Source of the DNA: Chryseobacterium sp.
GTDB taxonomy: Bacteria; Bacteroidota; Bacteroidia; Flavobacteriales; Weeksellaceae
Assembly (NCBI GenBank): GCA_018260475.1
Contig: JAGLBA010000003.1
Span: forward strand, 111,309 to 175,308
Length of the DNA: 64,000 nucleotides
Direction of reading: 5' to 3'
Part shown: positions 16,612 through 25,489 of the stretch, piece after piece
Layout: each line of letters begins with the position of its first letter
Numbering within the stretch: position 1 is the stretch's first letter
Program-made: the position numbers and the translations under genes
The notes under the pieces: generated by a model
The model's input: the letters and a program-made list of their open reading frames with translations, nothing else
The model's database searches: none
Told to the model about the DNA's origin: nothing

Positions 16612-18696
16612 ATGAAATTCCGCAATATTCTTATTCTTATCATAACCTTGATTTCTGGTCTCGCCTTTTCCCAAATCAAGGATCCCGTGAAATTCAAACT
16701 ATCCGTAAATACGCTTTCAGGCGGCGAATACGAGGCGGCTCTGAATACCACAATTGAAAGCGGGTGGCACATTTACTCCAAAGATTTGCCTGCCGATTCT
16801 GGGATCCCAACCGAAATGAAGATTTCCGGACCAAACATCGTTCCTGTAGGCGGCGTGGTGGAGGTCGGGCAAAAACACGATGAGTTTTCCGAGGCCTTCG
16901 GTGCACAGATTGTCTATTACTCTAATTCGGTTCAGTTCAAACAAAAATTTAAACTGAAAGACCCGGCGAAACCTGCAACCGTAGCCGCCGAAATCACCTA
17001 CCAAACCTGCGACGACAGGGTTTGCCTCGCCCCAAACACATTGGAATTTCAACAAAATATCACACCTGCCGCAGCGGGTGCGGCTCCTGCAGCTACGGCA
17101 ATTATGCCTGCTCCTGCCGCTGCCGCTACGGATTCGGCAATCACACCCACCGATAACGGACAAATTATGGTAACTCCAAATACCATTACTACGGACAACA
17201 ACCCGGCAAATGCGCCGCCGCGCGATTTGAAAGTTTCAAGTTTAGATTTTGAAAATCCGCTTACCAATTGTGGTATTGTAGCCACAAAAACCAACGAAAA
17301 TCTTTGGAATTATGCGCTTTTAGGATTTTTGGGCGGCATGATTGCGCTGTTCACACCGTGTGTGTTTCCGATGATTCCGCTCACGGTTTCATTCTTCACA
17401 AAAGGCGCGAAAAACAAAGCGAAAGGACGAATGGATGCGCTTTTATATGGATTTTTTATATTACTGATTTTCGTTTTGCTCAGTGTGCCATTCCATATTA
17501 TAGATGGTATCGCCGGGAATATTTTCAACGAAATTTCCACGTCCGTTTGGCTGAATATCGCCTTTTTCGTGATTTTCTTATTCTTTGCGGGTAGTTTTTT
17601 TGGATATTACGACATCACGCTACCAAGTTCCATCGCGAATAAATCTTCGCAAGCCGAGGATGTGGGCGGGATCGTTGGCATATTTTTCATGGCGCTTACG
17701 CTGGTGATCGTGTCGTTTTCGTGCACGGGACCTATTCTGGGCAGCCTTTTGGGGAGCGCCGTTACGGGATCTTCGGATGTGCCTATGATGCTCACTTTCG
17801 CACTCGCAGGCTTTGGTCTGGCTTGGGCGATTGTATTTGGCTTGCTCGCTTTATTCCCACAAGCGCTTCAAAGCCTGCCGAAATCCGGTGGCTGGATGAA
17901 CACCGTGAAGGTGGTTCTCGGCTTTATCGAACTCGCTTTAGCGCTAAAGTTTTTATCCAAAGCCGACTTGGTTACCAAAACATTCCTACTGAAACGCGAA
18001 TTGTTCATCGCTATCTGGATCCTCATTACCATTGGCTTGGTGCTGTATTTATTCGGAATTATCCGCTTTCCACACGATGATAAAAAACCGAAAATTTCCC
18101 TTACAAGAAAAATCCTTGGTTTCCTCGGGATTGGCTTTATTATTTATTTGGTGCAAGGGTTATTCCCGTCTGATCGCCCGAAATTGCAGGCACTTTCCGG
18201 CATTTTGCCCCCGGTGAATGTGAGTTATTTCCACAACGAGAAGGACGGCATTTTGGGAATGAAACCTTACCACAATTACTTTGAAGCCATCGCCGAAGCT
18301 AAGAAACAAAACAAGCCTATACTGATAGATTTTACCGGATACGGATGCGAAAACTGCCGGAAAATGGAGGAATTTGTGTGGAGCGAACCCGATATTCTTC
18401 CGATTCTTCAGAACGATGTCATCCTCGCTTCCCTTTATGTGGACGACAAGGAGGAACTTCCTGAAAACCAACAAACAAAGGTAGATATGGGAGGCGGCCA
18501 GATGAAGAAAATCAAAACCGTGGGCGACCGTTGGAGTATGTTCCAGCAGATCAATTTCAACAACAATTCCCAGCCACATTATGTCCTTGTAACGCCCGAT
18601 GGACGCGTGATCAACTCGCCGGTTTCGGGGTATATGCCGAAGGAAGATTTCAAAAAATTCCTAGATTGCGGGATTGCATTTCATAAGAAGAAATAA
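16612..18696 (+). CDS. dsbD: Thiol:disulfide interchange protein DsbD-like
   Basis: A 694-residue inner-membrane reductant transporter. Order: signal peptide (about 1-20, ending SGLAFS); N-terminal DsbD-alpha-like domain with the pair Cys133/Cys138 (CDDRVC); an Ala/Pro/Thr-rich linker (about 150-205); a membrane domain of about eight helices with Cys250 (FTPCVFPMIP) and Cys371 (FSCTGPILG); and a C-terminal thioredoxin-like domain with CENC (Cys579, Cys582). Electrons would pass from cytoplasmic thioredoxin through the membrane cysteines to periplasmic proteins. All three thiol pairs expected of a full DsbD are present. Repeat A follows its stop codon. Confidence 0.92.
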   Translation: MKFRNILILIITLISGLAFSQIKDPVKFKLSVNTLSGGEYEAALNTTIESGWHIYSKDLPADSGIPTEMKISGPNIVPVGGVVEVGQKHDEFSEAFGAQIVYYSNSVQFKQKFKLKDPAKPATVAAEITYQTCDDRVCLAPNTLEFQQNITPAAAGAAPAATAIMPAPAAAATDSAITPTDNGQIMVTPNTITTDNNPANAPPRDLKVSSLDFENPLTNCGIVATKTNENLWNYALLGFLGGMIALFTPCVFPMIPLTVSFFTKGAKNKAKGRMDALLYGFFILLIFVLLSVPFHIIDGIAGNIFNEISTSVWLNIAFFVIFLFFAGSFFGYYDITLPSSIANKSSQAEDVGGIVGIFFMALTLVIVSFSCTGPILGSLLGSAVTGSSDVPMMLTFALAGFGLAWAIVFGLLALFPQALQSLPKSGGWMNTVKVVLGFIELALALKFLSKADLVTKTFLLKRELFIAIWILITIGLVLYLFGIIRFPHDDKKPKISLTRKILGFLGIGFIIYLVQGLFPSDRPKLQALSGILPPVNVSYFHNEKDGILGMKPYHNYFEAIAEAKKQNKPILIDFTGYGCENCRKMEEFVWSEPDILPILQNDVILASLYVDDKEELPENQQTKVDMGGGQMKKIKTVGDRWSMFQQINFNNNSQPHYVLVTPDGRVINSPVSGYMPKEDFKKFLDCGIAFHKKK

Positions 18697-18711
18697 AATT
18701 TGGGAAGGATT

Positions 18712-18812
18712 TGGGCGGCTTTATCCGTCCTCCGCTCCCGCTGTTTTGTTCGTCGTTCCTCCTCACAAAACGAGCTCCGCTCAGGCCGGGCCGCGCAGGA
18801 TTCGCCGTCCAT
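18712..18812. repeat. GC-rich intergenic hairpin repeat A
   Basis: One of three near-identical copies (also at 44950 and 56716), each just downstream of a gene stop. The core stem is GTTTTGT (18743-18749) / ACAAAAC (18765-18771) with a C/G-rich 15-base loop. GCAGGATTCGCCGTCC at 18795-18810 also occurs in repeat D. Much more GC-rich than the surrounding spacer; non-coding. Confidence 0.75.
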
Positions 18813-18922
18813 ATTTTGGGCATCAACTTAAAATCATAACTGAGCGTAATATTAAACCTGAGGATTGTTGAATAGAAAAAATAACATACTTTTAGGCCAT
18901 CAATATTCTTTCTGATTATACA

Positions 18923-19402
18923 ATGTTTAAACTTGCATTTTACGACGAGGCAGACTATACCGATTTGCAGTATGATTTGGATAAAGGTCAGGCGTCCTTT
19001 ACTTCCACTTTTAGTCAGGCTTTTGAGCGTACCAAAAATTCCCCGCAGGATAGTGCATATGTCATCAGTGTTCTAAAAAATGATATACCCACCGGTTTTT
19101 TCGTTTTGGATTTTGGAGAGGATAAATATGAACTTTCCGACAATCCAAAATGTGTTTTATTTCGCTCCTTTTCTATCAACCCAAATTTTCAGGGACAAGG
19201 TTTGGGCAAAAAGGCAGTTATGAAAACGGATGATTTTCTACAAAAATATTTTCCGGATTGTGATGAAATTGTTTTGGCCGTTAATGAAAGAAATATTCCT
19301 GCCAAGCAGCTCTATTTAAAGTGCGGCTATCAGTTTGACGGCAAAATGCGGTTGATTACAAATGGCCGACAGTATATTTTAAGCAAAAAAATAAAATTTT
19401 AA
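18923..19402 (+). CDS. GNAT family N-acetyltransferase
   Basis: A 159-residue cytoplasmic protein with the GNAT acetyl-CoA-binding motif RSFSINPNFQGQGLGKKAV (about residues 77-95; Q/RxxGxG/A) and a C-terminal ERNIPAKQLYLKCGY, the usual motif B. The acetyl acceptor cannot be predicted. It starts a + strand group with the lipoprotein and hydrolase genes (gaps of 10 and 4 bases), probably one operon. Confidence 0.85.
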   Translation: MFKLAFYDEADYTDLQYDLDKGQASFTSTFSQAFERTKNSPQDSAYVISVLKNDIPTGFFVLDFGEDKYELSDNPKCVLFRSFSINPNFQGQGLGKKAVMKTDDFLQKYFPDCDEIVLAVNERNIPAKQLYLKCGYQFDGKMRLITNGRQYILSKKIKF

Positions 19403-19412
19403 AACTATAGCG

Positions 19413-19913
19413 ATGAAAAAATTCTTAATCTTAACTGTTGCAATTACACTCTTTTCTTGCAACAAAAATGCGGAGACTAAGACCGCCGAAAATTCTGAAA
19501 ACGCAAAAATTGATTCCATCAATGCCGTACGCACAAAATATAACGATAGCATTCGCGCTCTGAACGACAAAAACCGCTTTGCAGAACTTAGTGGAAGCCA
19601 TACCTTGAAATTTTCTAACGAGGAAGCGTCGTTCAGCGGTAAAGCCACCTTCGAGAAAGTAGGCCGCGATACATACAGCGTGAAAGGTGGTGCCGCTTCT
19701 GGTAAAAATTCCCTGAATATAGAGGGTACGGTAAAGCGAATTTCAGAAAAGCACTTAAATTTCGAAGGAAAAATCGCGCAAAAAATTAACGGAAAATCCT
19801 ACACCCGCGACAAGAAAACCACTTTTGCTAACGAAGGAAAAGGAAACTTCTGGCGCCTGCAAGACAAAGTAAACGGCGACGGCTTTATAGATTATATCGA
19901 TATAAATTTTTAA
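19413..19913 (+). CDS. Putative lipoprotein of unknown function
   Basis: The 166-residue protein begins with a lipoprotein signal (MKKFLILTVAITLFSC, lipobox Cys at residue 16), so it should be anchored to a membrane facing the periplasm. The mature part is Lys/Asn/Ser-rich and contains a repeated beta-like pattern (FSGKATFEKVGRDTYSVKGG, NFEGKIAQKINGKSY). No family recognised. It sits between the GNAT gene and the alpha/beta hydrolase gene. Confidence 0.75.
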   Translation: MKKFLILTVAITLFSCNKNAETKTAENSENAKIDSINAVRTKYNDSIRALNDKNRFAELSGSHTLKFSNEEASFSGKATFEKVGRDTYSVKGGAASGKNSLNIEGTVKRISEKHLNFEGKIAQKINGKSYTRDKKTTFANEGKGNFWRLQDKVNGDGFIDYIDINF

Positions 19914-19917
19914 AAAA

Positions 19918-20673
19918 ATGCTACACTACGAAATATCCGGAAACGGAACAGAGGATTTGATTTTACTACATGGGTTGATGGAAGATTCAACCATCTGGAA
20001 AGACATGGAAACGAGGTTAAACGAAAGGTTTAGGTTGGTAAAAATTGACCTTCCGGGACACGGAAAATCCGAAATGTCGGGCGAAGTCCACACCACGGAA
20101 CTCATGGCGCAGAAAGTGAACCAAGTTTTGGAAGAATTGGATATAGAGAGATTCCATTTGCTGGGACATTCTATGGGCGGTTACACGGCGATGGCCTTTG
20201 CTGAAAAATTTGCTGAAAAATTGAAAACGCTTACTTTATTTTTCTCAACTTTTCTTCCGGATGATGACGAAAAAAAGGCAACACGCAAAAAAAGTTTCCG
20301 AGTGATTGAAGAAGAGTACACGAAATATGTGAATGCCGGTGTCCCTTTGCTTTTTAACCCATACGAAACAGAACAACTTAAGGACAAAATAGACACCGCT
20401 AAAAAAATCGCACTCTCTACCAATCCAAAAGCCGCACTTGCCGCAGTAAAAGGTATTATGGAAAGACCTGACAGGAAGGCTGTTTTAGAAATATTTGATG
20501 GAAAAATTTTGATGCTTCTTGGTCGCCATGATAATGCAGTAGATTTCAATAAGACCCTCGCTGATACACCGGATCGGGCCAATATCAAGGCCTATATTCT
20601 TGACTGTGGGCATAACGGCCATTGGGAAAAACCTGAAATCTGTGCGGAGATTATAAATTGTGAGATAGTTTAG
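19918..20673 (+). CDS. Alpha/beta hydrolase
   Basis: A 251-residue alpha/beta-fold hydrolase with the oxyanion HGLMED segment, nucleophile elbow GHSMGGYTA (Ser near residue 86), an acid in GRHDNAVDF, and a C-terminal His in CGHNGHWEKP, a complete Ser-Asp-His triad. Likely a carboxylic-ester or related hydrolase in the cytoplasm; the substrate is unknown. It starts 4 bases after the preceding lipoprotein stop, indicating coupled translation. Confidence 0.85.
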   Translation: MLHYEISGNGTEDLILLHGLMEDSTIWKDMETRLNERFRLVKIDLPGHGKSEMSGEVHTTELMAQKVNQVLEELDIERFHLLGHSMGGYTAMAFAEKFAEKLKTLTLFFSTFLPDDDEKKATRKKSFRVIEEEYTKYVNAGVPLLFNPYETEQLKDKIDTAKKIALSTNPKAALAAVKGIMERPDRKAVLEIFDGKILMLLGRHDNAVDFNKTLADTPDRANIKAYILDCGHNGHWEKPEICAEIINCEIV

Positions 20674-20724
20674 AGAACATGAGAACCACGAATCAAAGCA
20701 TTCGATACTTTATTCTCAAAATCC

Positions 20725-20732
20725 TAAATTTG
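20725..20732 (+). promoter_or_regulatory. -7 box TAAATTTG of the leuS promoter
   Basis: Exact TAnnTTTG match 27 bases before the leuS ATG. Confidence 0.55.
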
Positions 20733-20759
20733 TGCCATTACTTAAAATAAAAACGACAG

Positions 20760-23684
20760 ATGTTTTACGATCATAAGGCCATAGAAAGCAAATGGCAGAA
20801 ATATTGGGAAGAAAATCAAACTTATAAGACTCGAGAGCCAAATCTCGAGATCCAAGAGCAAAAAACTAACCTAAGCCAACAACCCAAATACTATGTCCTA
20901 GATATGTTTCCCTATCCATCCGGAGCGGGGCTTCATGTGGGGCATCCTCTGGGCTATATCGCAAGTGATATTTATGCGAGATTTAAGCGTCACCAAGGTT
21001 TCAATGTTCTTCACCCTGTAGGGTATGACTCTTTCGGTTTGCCGGCTGAACAGTATGCGATACAAACCGGGCAACATCCAGCGGTAACTACGGAGGAAAA
21101 TATTAACCGGTATGAGCAACAACTTCGTAGAATTGGTTTTTCATTCGATTGGAGCAGGGAAGTACGCACCTCGGATCCTTCCTATTATAAGTGGACGCAA
21201 TGGATTTTCATCGAACTTTTCCACTCGTGGTATAATAAAACTACAGATAAGGCAGAGCCGATTTCTACACTGATTGCACATTTCGAGAAATTTGGAACAG
21301 AAATTTTAAATGCGGCACAAACGGATGCATTAAGTTTAACATCCGAAGACTGGAATGCGGCTTCTGATCCTAAAAAGCAAGATATTTTGTTAAACTATCG
21401 TCTTGCGTTCCGTGCTGAGACTACCGTGAACTGGTGTCCTGCTTTAGGGACTGTTTTGGCGAATGACGAAATCAAGGATGGAAAGTCCGAACGCGGCGGC
21501 TATCCTGTATTTCAAAAGAAGATGATGCAGTGGAGTATGCGCATTACGGCCTATTCCGAGCGACTTTTACAAGGATTAAATAATCTCGACTGGCCTCAGC
21601 CTTTGAAGGATTCCCAAGAGTATTGGATTGGGAAATCTCAGGGAGCAATGGTAAGATTCCCCCTCGCTCCCAAAGGGGGAAGCAGTGAGGATGTGACGGT
21701 TAAATCTGCATTAGAAAACCCGAAAGATTTAGCATTGAAGCCTCTTTCGGAGGTTAGGGAAATTGAGGTTTTCACCACTCGTCCGGATACTATTTTTGGC
21801 GCAACTTTCCTTGTGTTGGCACCAGAACACCCTTTCGTGAAGGAACTGACTACCGCCGAGCAAAAAGAGGAAGTAGAAAAATATATTGAAGAAACTTCCA
21901 AAAAAACCGAGCGCGACCGTATGGCAGATGTGAAGAATGTCAGCGGTGCTTTTACAGGAAGTTTTGTTGATAATCCCTTTACCGGGAAAAAAATGCCGAT
22001 TTATATTTCGGATTATGTGTTGATGGGCTACGGAACCGGTGCCGTAATGGCGGTTCCTGCGCATGATGAGCGCGATCACCGTTTTGCGAAAAAATTCGGT
22101 TTGGAAATCCTTAAAGTAGTGAAAACCGATGTAGATGTGCAGAAAGAAAGTTATGATTCCAAAGATTCCGTTTGTGTGAACTCCGGATTTTTGGATGGAC
22201 TAAATTATAAAGATGCGAAAGAGAAAATAATTGGAGAGATCGTAAAAATGGGTATCGGCGAAGGCATGACCAACTACCGCCAGAGAGACGCGATTTTCTC
22301 ACGCCAAAGATATTGGGGAGAGCCTGTTCCGGTATATTACAAGGATGGGATGCCGTACACGCTTCCTGTTTCCGCTTTGCCGCTGGAGCTTCCGGAGGTG
22401 GAAAAATACCTTCCGACCGAAGATGGTGATCCGCCACTAGGGAACGCTAAGGATTTTGCTTGGGATGAAGCTAACCAAAAAGTGGTTTCTGTTGATTTGA
22501 TAGATGATAAAACTGTTTTCCCTTTAGAATTATCTACCATGCCAGGTTGGGCGGGAAGTTCTTGGTATTTCCTAAGATATATGGATCCGCAGAATGACGG
22601 TGCCTTTAGCGCAAAAGAAAAAACCGATTATTGGGGTCAGGTAGATTTGTATATCGGGGGTAGCGAGCATGCCACGGGGCATTTGCTTTACTCGCGTTTC
22701 TGGAATATGTTTTTGAAGGATCGAGGCTATATCGAGCAGGATGAGCCATTTAAAAAACTCATCAACCAAGGGATGATTTTGGGGATGAGTGCGTTTGTGC
22801 TCCGTGTGAAAGGTACCAACCAGTTTGTGTCTAAAAACTTGGCAAAGGAGTATTTAACCCAAAAAATCCATGTGGATGTATCTTTATTAAAAGGCACTTC
22901 TGATGAATTAGACACGGAAGCTTTCAAAAAATGGCGCCCGGATTTTGCTGATGCCGAATTTATTTTGGAGAATGGTAAATACATTACCGAAAGGGAAGTC
23001 GAAAAAATGTCCAAATCCAAATATAATGTGGTAAATCCGGATGATATTTGTGAGGAATATGGCGCCGACTGCCTGCGTCTATACGAAATGTTCCTCGGAC
23101 CATTGGAACAAAGCAAGCCATGGAATACCCAGGGTCTGAGCGGTGTGTACGGATTTTTGAAGAAATTCTACAATCTATATTTTCAAGGAGATGATTTTAT
23201 AATTTCAGATGAGGAGCCTACAAAAGCAGAATATAAAGTGCTGCATACCTTAATAAAAAAAGAACTTTGGGATTTAGAAAACTTCTCGTTCAATACTTCC
23301 GTGTCGCAGTTTATGATTGCAGTGAACGAACTTCAAAAACTGTTATGCAACAAACGCGCGATTTTGGAGCCGCTTGCCGTGCTGATTTCCCCTTACGCGC
23401 CTCACATCTGTGAAGAACTTTGGTCAAAATTGGGGCATGATAGTTCAATAGAATTCCAACTGTTCCCTGAATTGAATTTAGATTATCTCAAAGAATCCGA
23501 GATAGAATATCCGGTAAGCTTTAATGGTAAAATGAAATTTAAAATACCTTTTGCAGCGGACACTTCGGAGCAGGAGATCCAAGATTTTGTTAGAAAAGAC
23601 GAAAAAATATTGGCATTATTAGCAGGTTCTGAGCCAAAAAAAGTTATTGTAGTACTCGGGAAAATCATCAATATCGTGGTATAA
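20760..23684 (+). CDS. leuS: Leucyl-tRNA synthetase with two unusual insertions
   Basis: LeuS charges tRNA-Leu in the cytoplasm. The HIGH motif is LHVGH (residues 58-62), KMSKS is at 749-753, and the CP1 editing domain has TTRPDT (near 340) and MGYGTGAVMAVPAHDERD. At 974 residues it is much longer than the roughly 860 of E. coli. Part of the excess is two stretches that look like inserted repeat DNA: residues about 24-41 (DNA 20830-20857, heptamer repeats) and about 300-335 in the CP1 domain (DNA 21657-21752, containing palindromes). All catalytic motifs are intact, so it is probably active. Confidence 0.96.
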   Translation: MFYDHKAIESKWQKYWEENQTYKTREPNLEIQEQKTNLSQQPKYYVLDMFPYPSGAGLHVGHPLGYIASDIYARFKRHQGFNVLHPVGYDSFGLPAEQYAIQTGQHPAVTTEENINRYEQQLRRIGFSFDWSREVRTSDPSYYKWTQWIFIELFHSWYNKTTDKAEPISTLIAHFEKFGTEILNAAQTDALSLTSEDWNAASDPKKQDILLNYRLAFRAETTVNWCPALGTVLANDEIKDGKSERGGYPVFQKKMMQWSMRITAYSERLLQGLNNLDWPQPLKDSQEYWIGKSQGAMVRFPLAPKGGSSEDVTVKSALENPKDLALKPLSEVREIEVFTTRPDTIFGATFLVLAPEHPFVKELTTAEQKEEVEKYIEETSKKTERDRMADVKNVSGAFTGSFVDNPFTGKKMPIYISDYVLMGYGTGAVMAVPAHDERDHRFAKKFGLEILKVVKTDVDVQKESYDSKDSVCVNSGFLDGLNYKDAKEKIIGEIVKMGIGEGMTNYRQRDAIFSRQRYWGEPVPVYYKDGMPYTLPVSALPLELPEVEKYLPTEDGDPPLGNAKDFAWDEANQKVVSVDLIDDKTVFPLELSTMPGWAGSSWYFLRYMDPQNDGAFSAKEKTDYWGQVDLYIGGSEHATGHLLYSRFWNMFLKDRGYIEQDEPFKKLINQGMILGMSAFVLRVKGTNQFVSKNLAKEYLTQKIHVDVSLLKGTSDELDTEAFKKWRPDFADAEFILENGKYITEREVEKMSKSKYNVVNPDDICEEYGADCLRLYEMFLGPLEQSKPWNTQGLSGVYGFLKKFYNLYFQGDDFIISDEEPTKAEYKVLHTLIKKELWDLENFSFNTSVSQFMIAVNELQKLLCNKRAILEPLAVLISPYAPHICEELWSKLGHDSSIEFQLFPELNLDYLKESEIEYPVSFNGKMKFKIPFAADTSEQEIQDFVRKDEKILALLAGSEPKKVIVVLGKIINIVV
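20830..20857 (+). repeat. Heptamer-repeat segment inside leuS
   Basis: CTCGAGA occurs at 20830-20836 and again 14 bases later at 20844-20850, followed by the related TCCAAGA; the two CTCGAGA copies are also an inverted repeat. It encodes a stretch between the N-terminal helix and the KYYVLDMFPYPSG block that is longer than in E. coli LeuS. Confidence 0.5.
21657..21752 (+). repeat. Palindromic element inserted in frame in leuS (CP1 domain)
   Basis: Perfect 8-bp stem TTCCCCCT (21657-21664) / AGGGGGAA (21674-21681), then a second hairpin CCTC-TTTCG-GAGG near 21740-21752. It encodes a Pro/Gly/Ser/Lys-rich peptide just before TTRPDT, making this linker about 26 residues longer than in E. coli LeuS as I recall it. 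Typical of intergenic hairpin repeats rather than of a synthetase gene. Confidence 0.55.
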
Positions 23685-23808
23685 ATAATGTTTTTTATTA
23701 AAATTTAAGACTTTATTTTTATAATGAAGAAGGTGATTTACTTTGTGATGTTTAATGCTCTGGTTGGAATCTGATAAATATCATAAAAAAAGAAAAATAA
23801 ATTAGAAA

Positions 23809-23842
23809 TTTCGCAATATGAACTCCTGTTAATATTGCGAAA
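23809..23842 (+). terminator. Inverted repeat after leuS, possible terminator
   Basis: Perfect 11-bp stem TTTCGCAATAT / ATATTGCGAAA, 12-base loop, followed by AATTTGTTT. It could end the leuS transcript or be part of the exbB leader. Confidence 0.45.
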
Positions 23843-23850
23843 ATTTGTTT

Positions 23851-23869
23851 AAGTATTATATAAATACTT
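23851..23869. promoter_or_regulatory. 19-bp imperfect palindrome upstream of the exbB operon
   Basis: AAGTATT (23851-23857) and AATACTT (23863-23869) around ATATA. It lies 74 bases before exbB and just upstream of a weak -7-like box, TAACTTTA (23886-23893). The size and symmetry suit an operator, possibly for a metal-responsive repressor; no protein is assigned. Confidence 0.35.
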
Positions 23870-23943
23870 GCATTATCAAAATTTTTAACTTTATTTTACA
23901 ATCTGAAAATTTAAAACAAATAACAAATAATAATTAGTTTACA

Positions 23944-24807
23944 ATGGAAATGAATGTTTCAAACAACGAGGAGCACATAGTTGCTAAAAAGCAAGGAGGA
24001 CTTAACCCTGCAATCATCATCCCAATCTTATTCCTGATCGGGGTTTCTATCTATCTATTTGTACTGGGCGCGCCAGGTAACTTCAAAGACGCAGAGAAGT
24101 TTACCTCAGCATCCGTAGCATTTTCTGATGTAGAAGGAAAAGACATTCACCCAGAATCTTTCATGGGTATCATTTACAAAGGTGGGGTTATCGTACCGAT
24201 CCTTTTGACCTTCATGATTACTGTGATCGTATTCTCTATCGAGAGAGCAATCATCTTAGGTAGAGCAGCAGGTAAAGGTAACCTGGATAATTTCGTACTG
24301 AAAATTAGAAGCCTTCTAAACAGAAACCAAGTGGATGAAGCTATCGCTGAGTGCGATACTCAGCAAGGTTCAGTAGGTAATGTAGTGAAAGAAGGTCTGA
24401 CCACTTACAAATCACTTACTAAAGACAATACGCTGAACAAAGAACAAAAAATGGTAGCATTGAACAAAGCTATCGAAGAAGCTACTACATTGGAAATGCC
24501 AATGTTAGAGAAAAATATGATGATCCTTTCTACTTTGGGTACAGTTGCAACATTGGTAGCTCTACTAGGTACGGTAATCGGGATGATCAAGGCGTTCTTC
24601 GCACTGGGTTCAGGTGGTGGAACTCCGGATGCAGCTGCACTATCTACCGGTATCTCCGAGGCATTGATCAATACTGCATTAGGTATTGGTACTTCTGCAA
24701 TCGCGATTATTCTCTACAACTACTTTACTTCTAAAATCGACGGGTTGACTTACAAAATCGATGAGATTTCTATGTCTATCCAGCAGTCTTTCGCAGAATT
24801 CAACTAA
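23944..24807 (+). CDS. exbB: MotA/TolQ/ExbB proton channel protein (ExbB)
   Basis: The 287-residue inner-membrane protein has a cytoplasmic N-terminus, a first helix at about 24-44, a second at about 85-110 and the paired C-terminal helices (about 196-220 and 236-258) with GTVATLVALLGTVIGM, the conserved ExbB/TolQ pore signature. With ExbD it harvests the proton gradient to energise TonB. It heads an operon exbB-exbD-exbD-tonB with short gaps (62, 11 and 23 bases). The extra N-terminal helix is common in Bacteroidota ExbB. Confidence 0.92.
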   Translation: MEMNVSNNEEHIVAKKQGGLNPAIIIPILFLIGVSIYLFVLGAPGNFKDAEKFTSASVAFSDVEGKDIHPESFMGIIYKGGVIVPILLTFMITVIVFSIERAIILGRAAGKGNLDNFVLKIRSLLNRNQVDEAIAECDTQQGSVGNVVKEGLTTYKSLTKDNTLNKEQKMVALNKAIEEATTLEMPMLEKNMMILSTLGTVATLVALLGTVIGMIKAFFALGSGGGTPDAAALSTGISEALINTALGIGTSAIAIILYNYFTSKIDGLTYKIDEISMSIQQSFAEFN

Positions 24808-24869
24808 GAAGGTCTATCGGCGTATATGCCGAAAATTTTAAGATGTTTAATTAAAAAATATTTATAACA

Positions 24870-25478
24870 ATGGCGAGAGTCAAACCAAAAAGACATGGGG
24901 TAGTAACGGACATGACGGCGATGTGCGATGTCGCGTTCCTTCTACTTACATTCTTTATATTGACCACACAGTTCAAAAAACCTGATGTGGAGCAAATCAA
25001 GCCGCCATCTTCTATATCCGAAACACTTTTGCCTGATGCTAGTCTTATGACCATCAATGCGACTACCAACGGGAAATTCTATTTTCAACCTGTAGAGAAC
25101 GCAAGCGAAAGAGCTCAACTTCTAGACAAAATGGGACAAAAATATGGCCTAACTTTTAGCCCGGCGCAAAAAGCGTCTTTCCAAAGAGTACAGGCGATCG
25201 GAGTGCCGATGTCTCAGTTAAAAGGCTATTTGGATATGCCGGAAGATAAGCAGAAGGAATTCAAAGGAGCGCCTGGCGTTCCTGTGGATAGTGTGAATAA
25301 AGAACTCATCGACTGGGTTGAGCAGAGCCGCGCGGTAAATCCTGATTATAAATTGGCTATTAAAGGTGATGTGAACACCAAATATCCAAAAATAAAGGAT
25401 TTGTTTGAAGGTTTAAGAGATATCGATTTTCTTAAATTCTGGCTCATTACATCTCAGGAGGGAAAACCAAACGAATAA
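24870..25478 (+). CDS. exbD: ExbD/TolR family biopolymer transporter (first copy)
   Basis: A 202-residue protein with one N-terminal membrane helix carrying the essential Asp in DMTAMCDVAFLLLTFFIL and a periplasmic domain. The central insertion (about residues 75-145) makes it longer than E. coli ExbD (about 140). Works with ExbB as the proton-driven motor for TonB. The second ExbD follows after 11 bases. The + strand start is ATG 24870, with an A-rich leader and no clear Shine-Dalgarno. Confidence 0.9.
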   Translation: MARVKPKRHGVVTDMTAMCDVAFLLLTFFILTTQFKKPDVEQIKPPSSISETLLPDASLMTINATTNGKFYFQPVENASERAQLLDKMGQKYGLTFSPAQKASFQRVQAIGVPMSQLKGYLDMPEDKQKEFKGAPGVPVDSVNKELIDWVEQSRAVNPDYKLAIKGDVNTKYPKIKDLFEGLRDIDFLKFWLITSQEGKPNE

Positions 25479-25489
25479 CATCATTAGAA

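Noticed and set aside
18674-18871. 65-codon ORF after dsbD, and the similar one at 44949-45143 after pyrC
   Set aside because: Both simply translate copies of the GC-rich intergenic repeat.
23700-23940. Possible riboswitch upstream of exbB
   Set aside because: Two simple hairpins are present but no recognisable riboswitch core; kept only as terminator/operator candidates.
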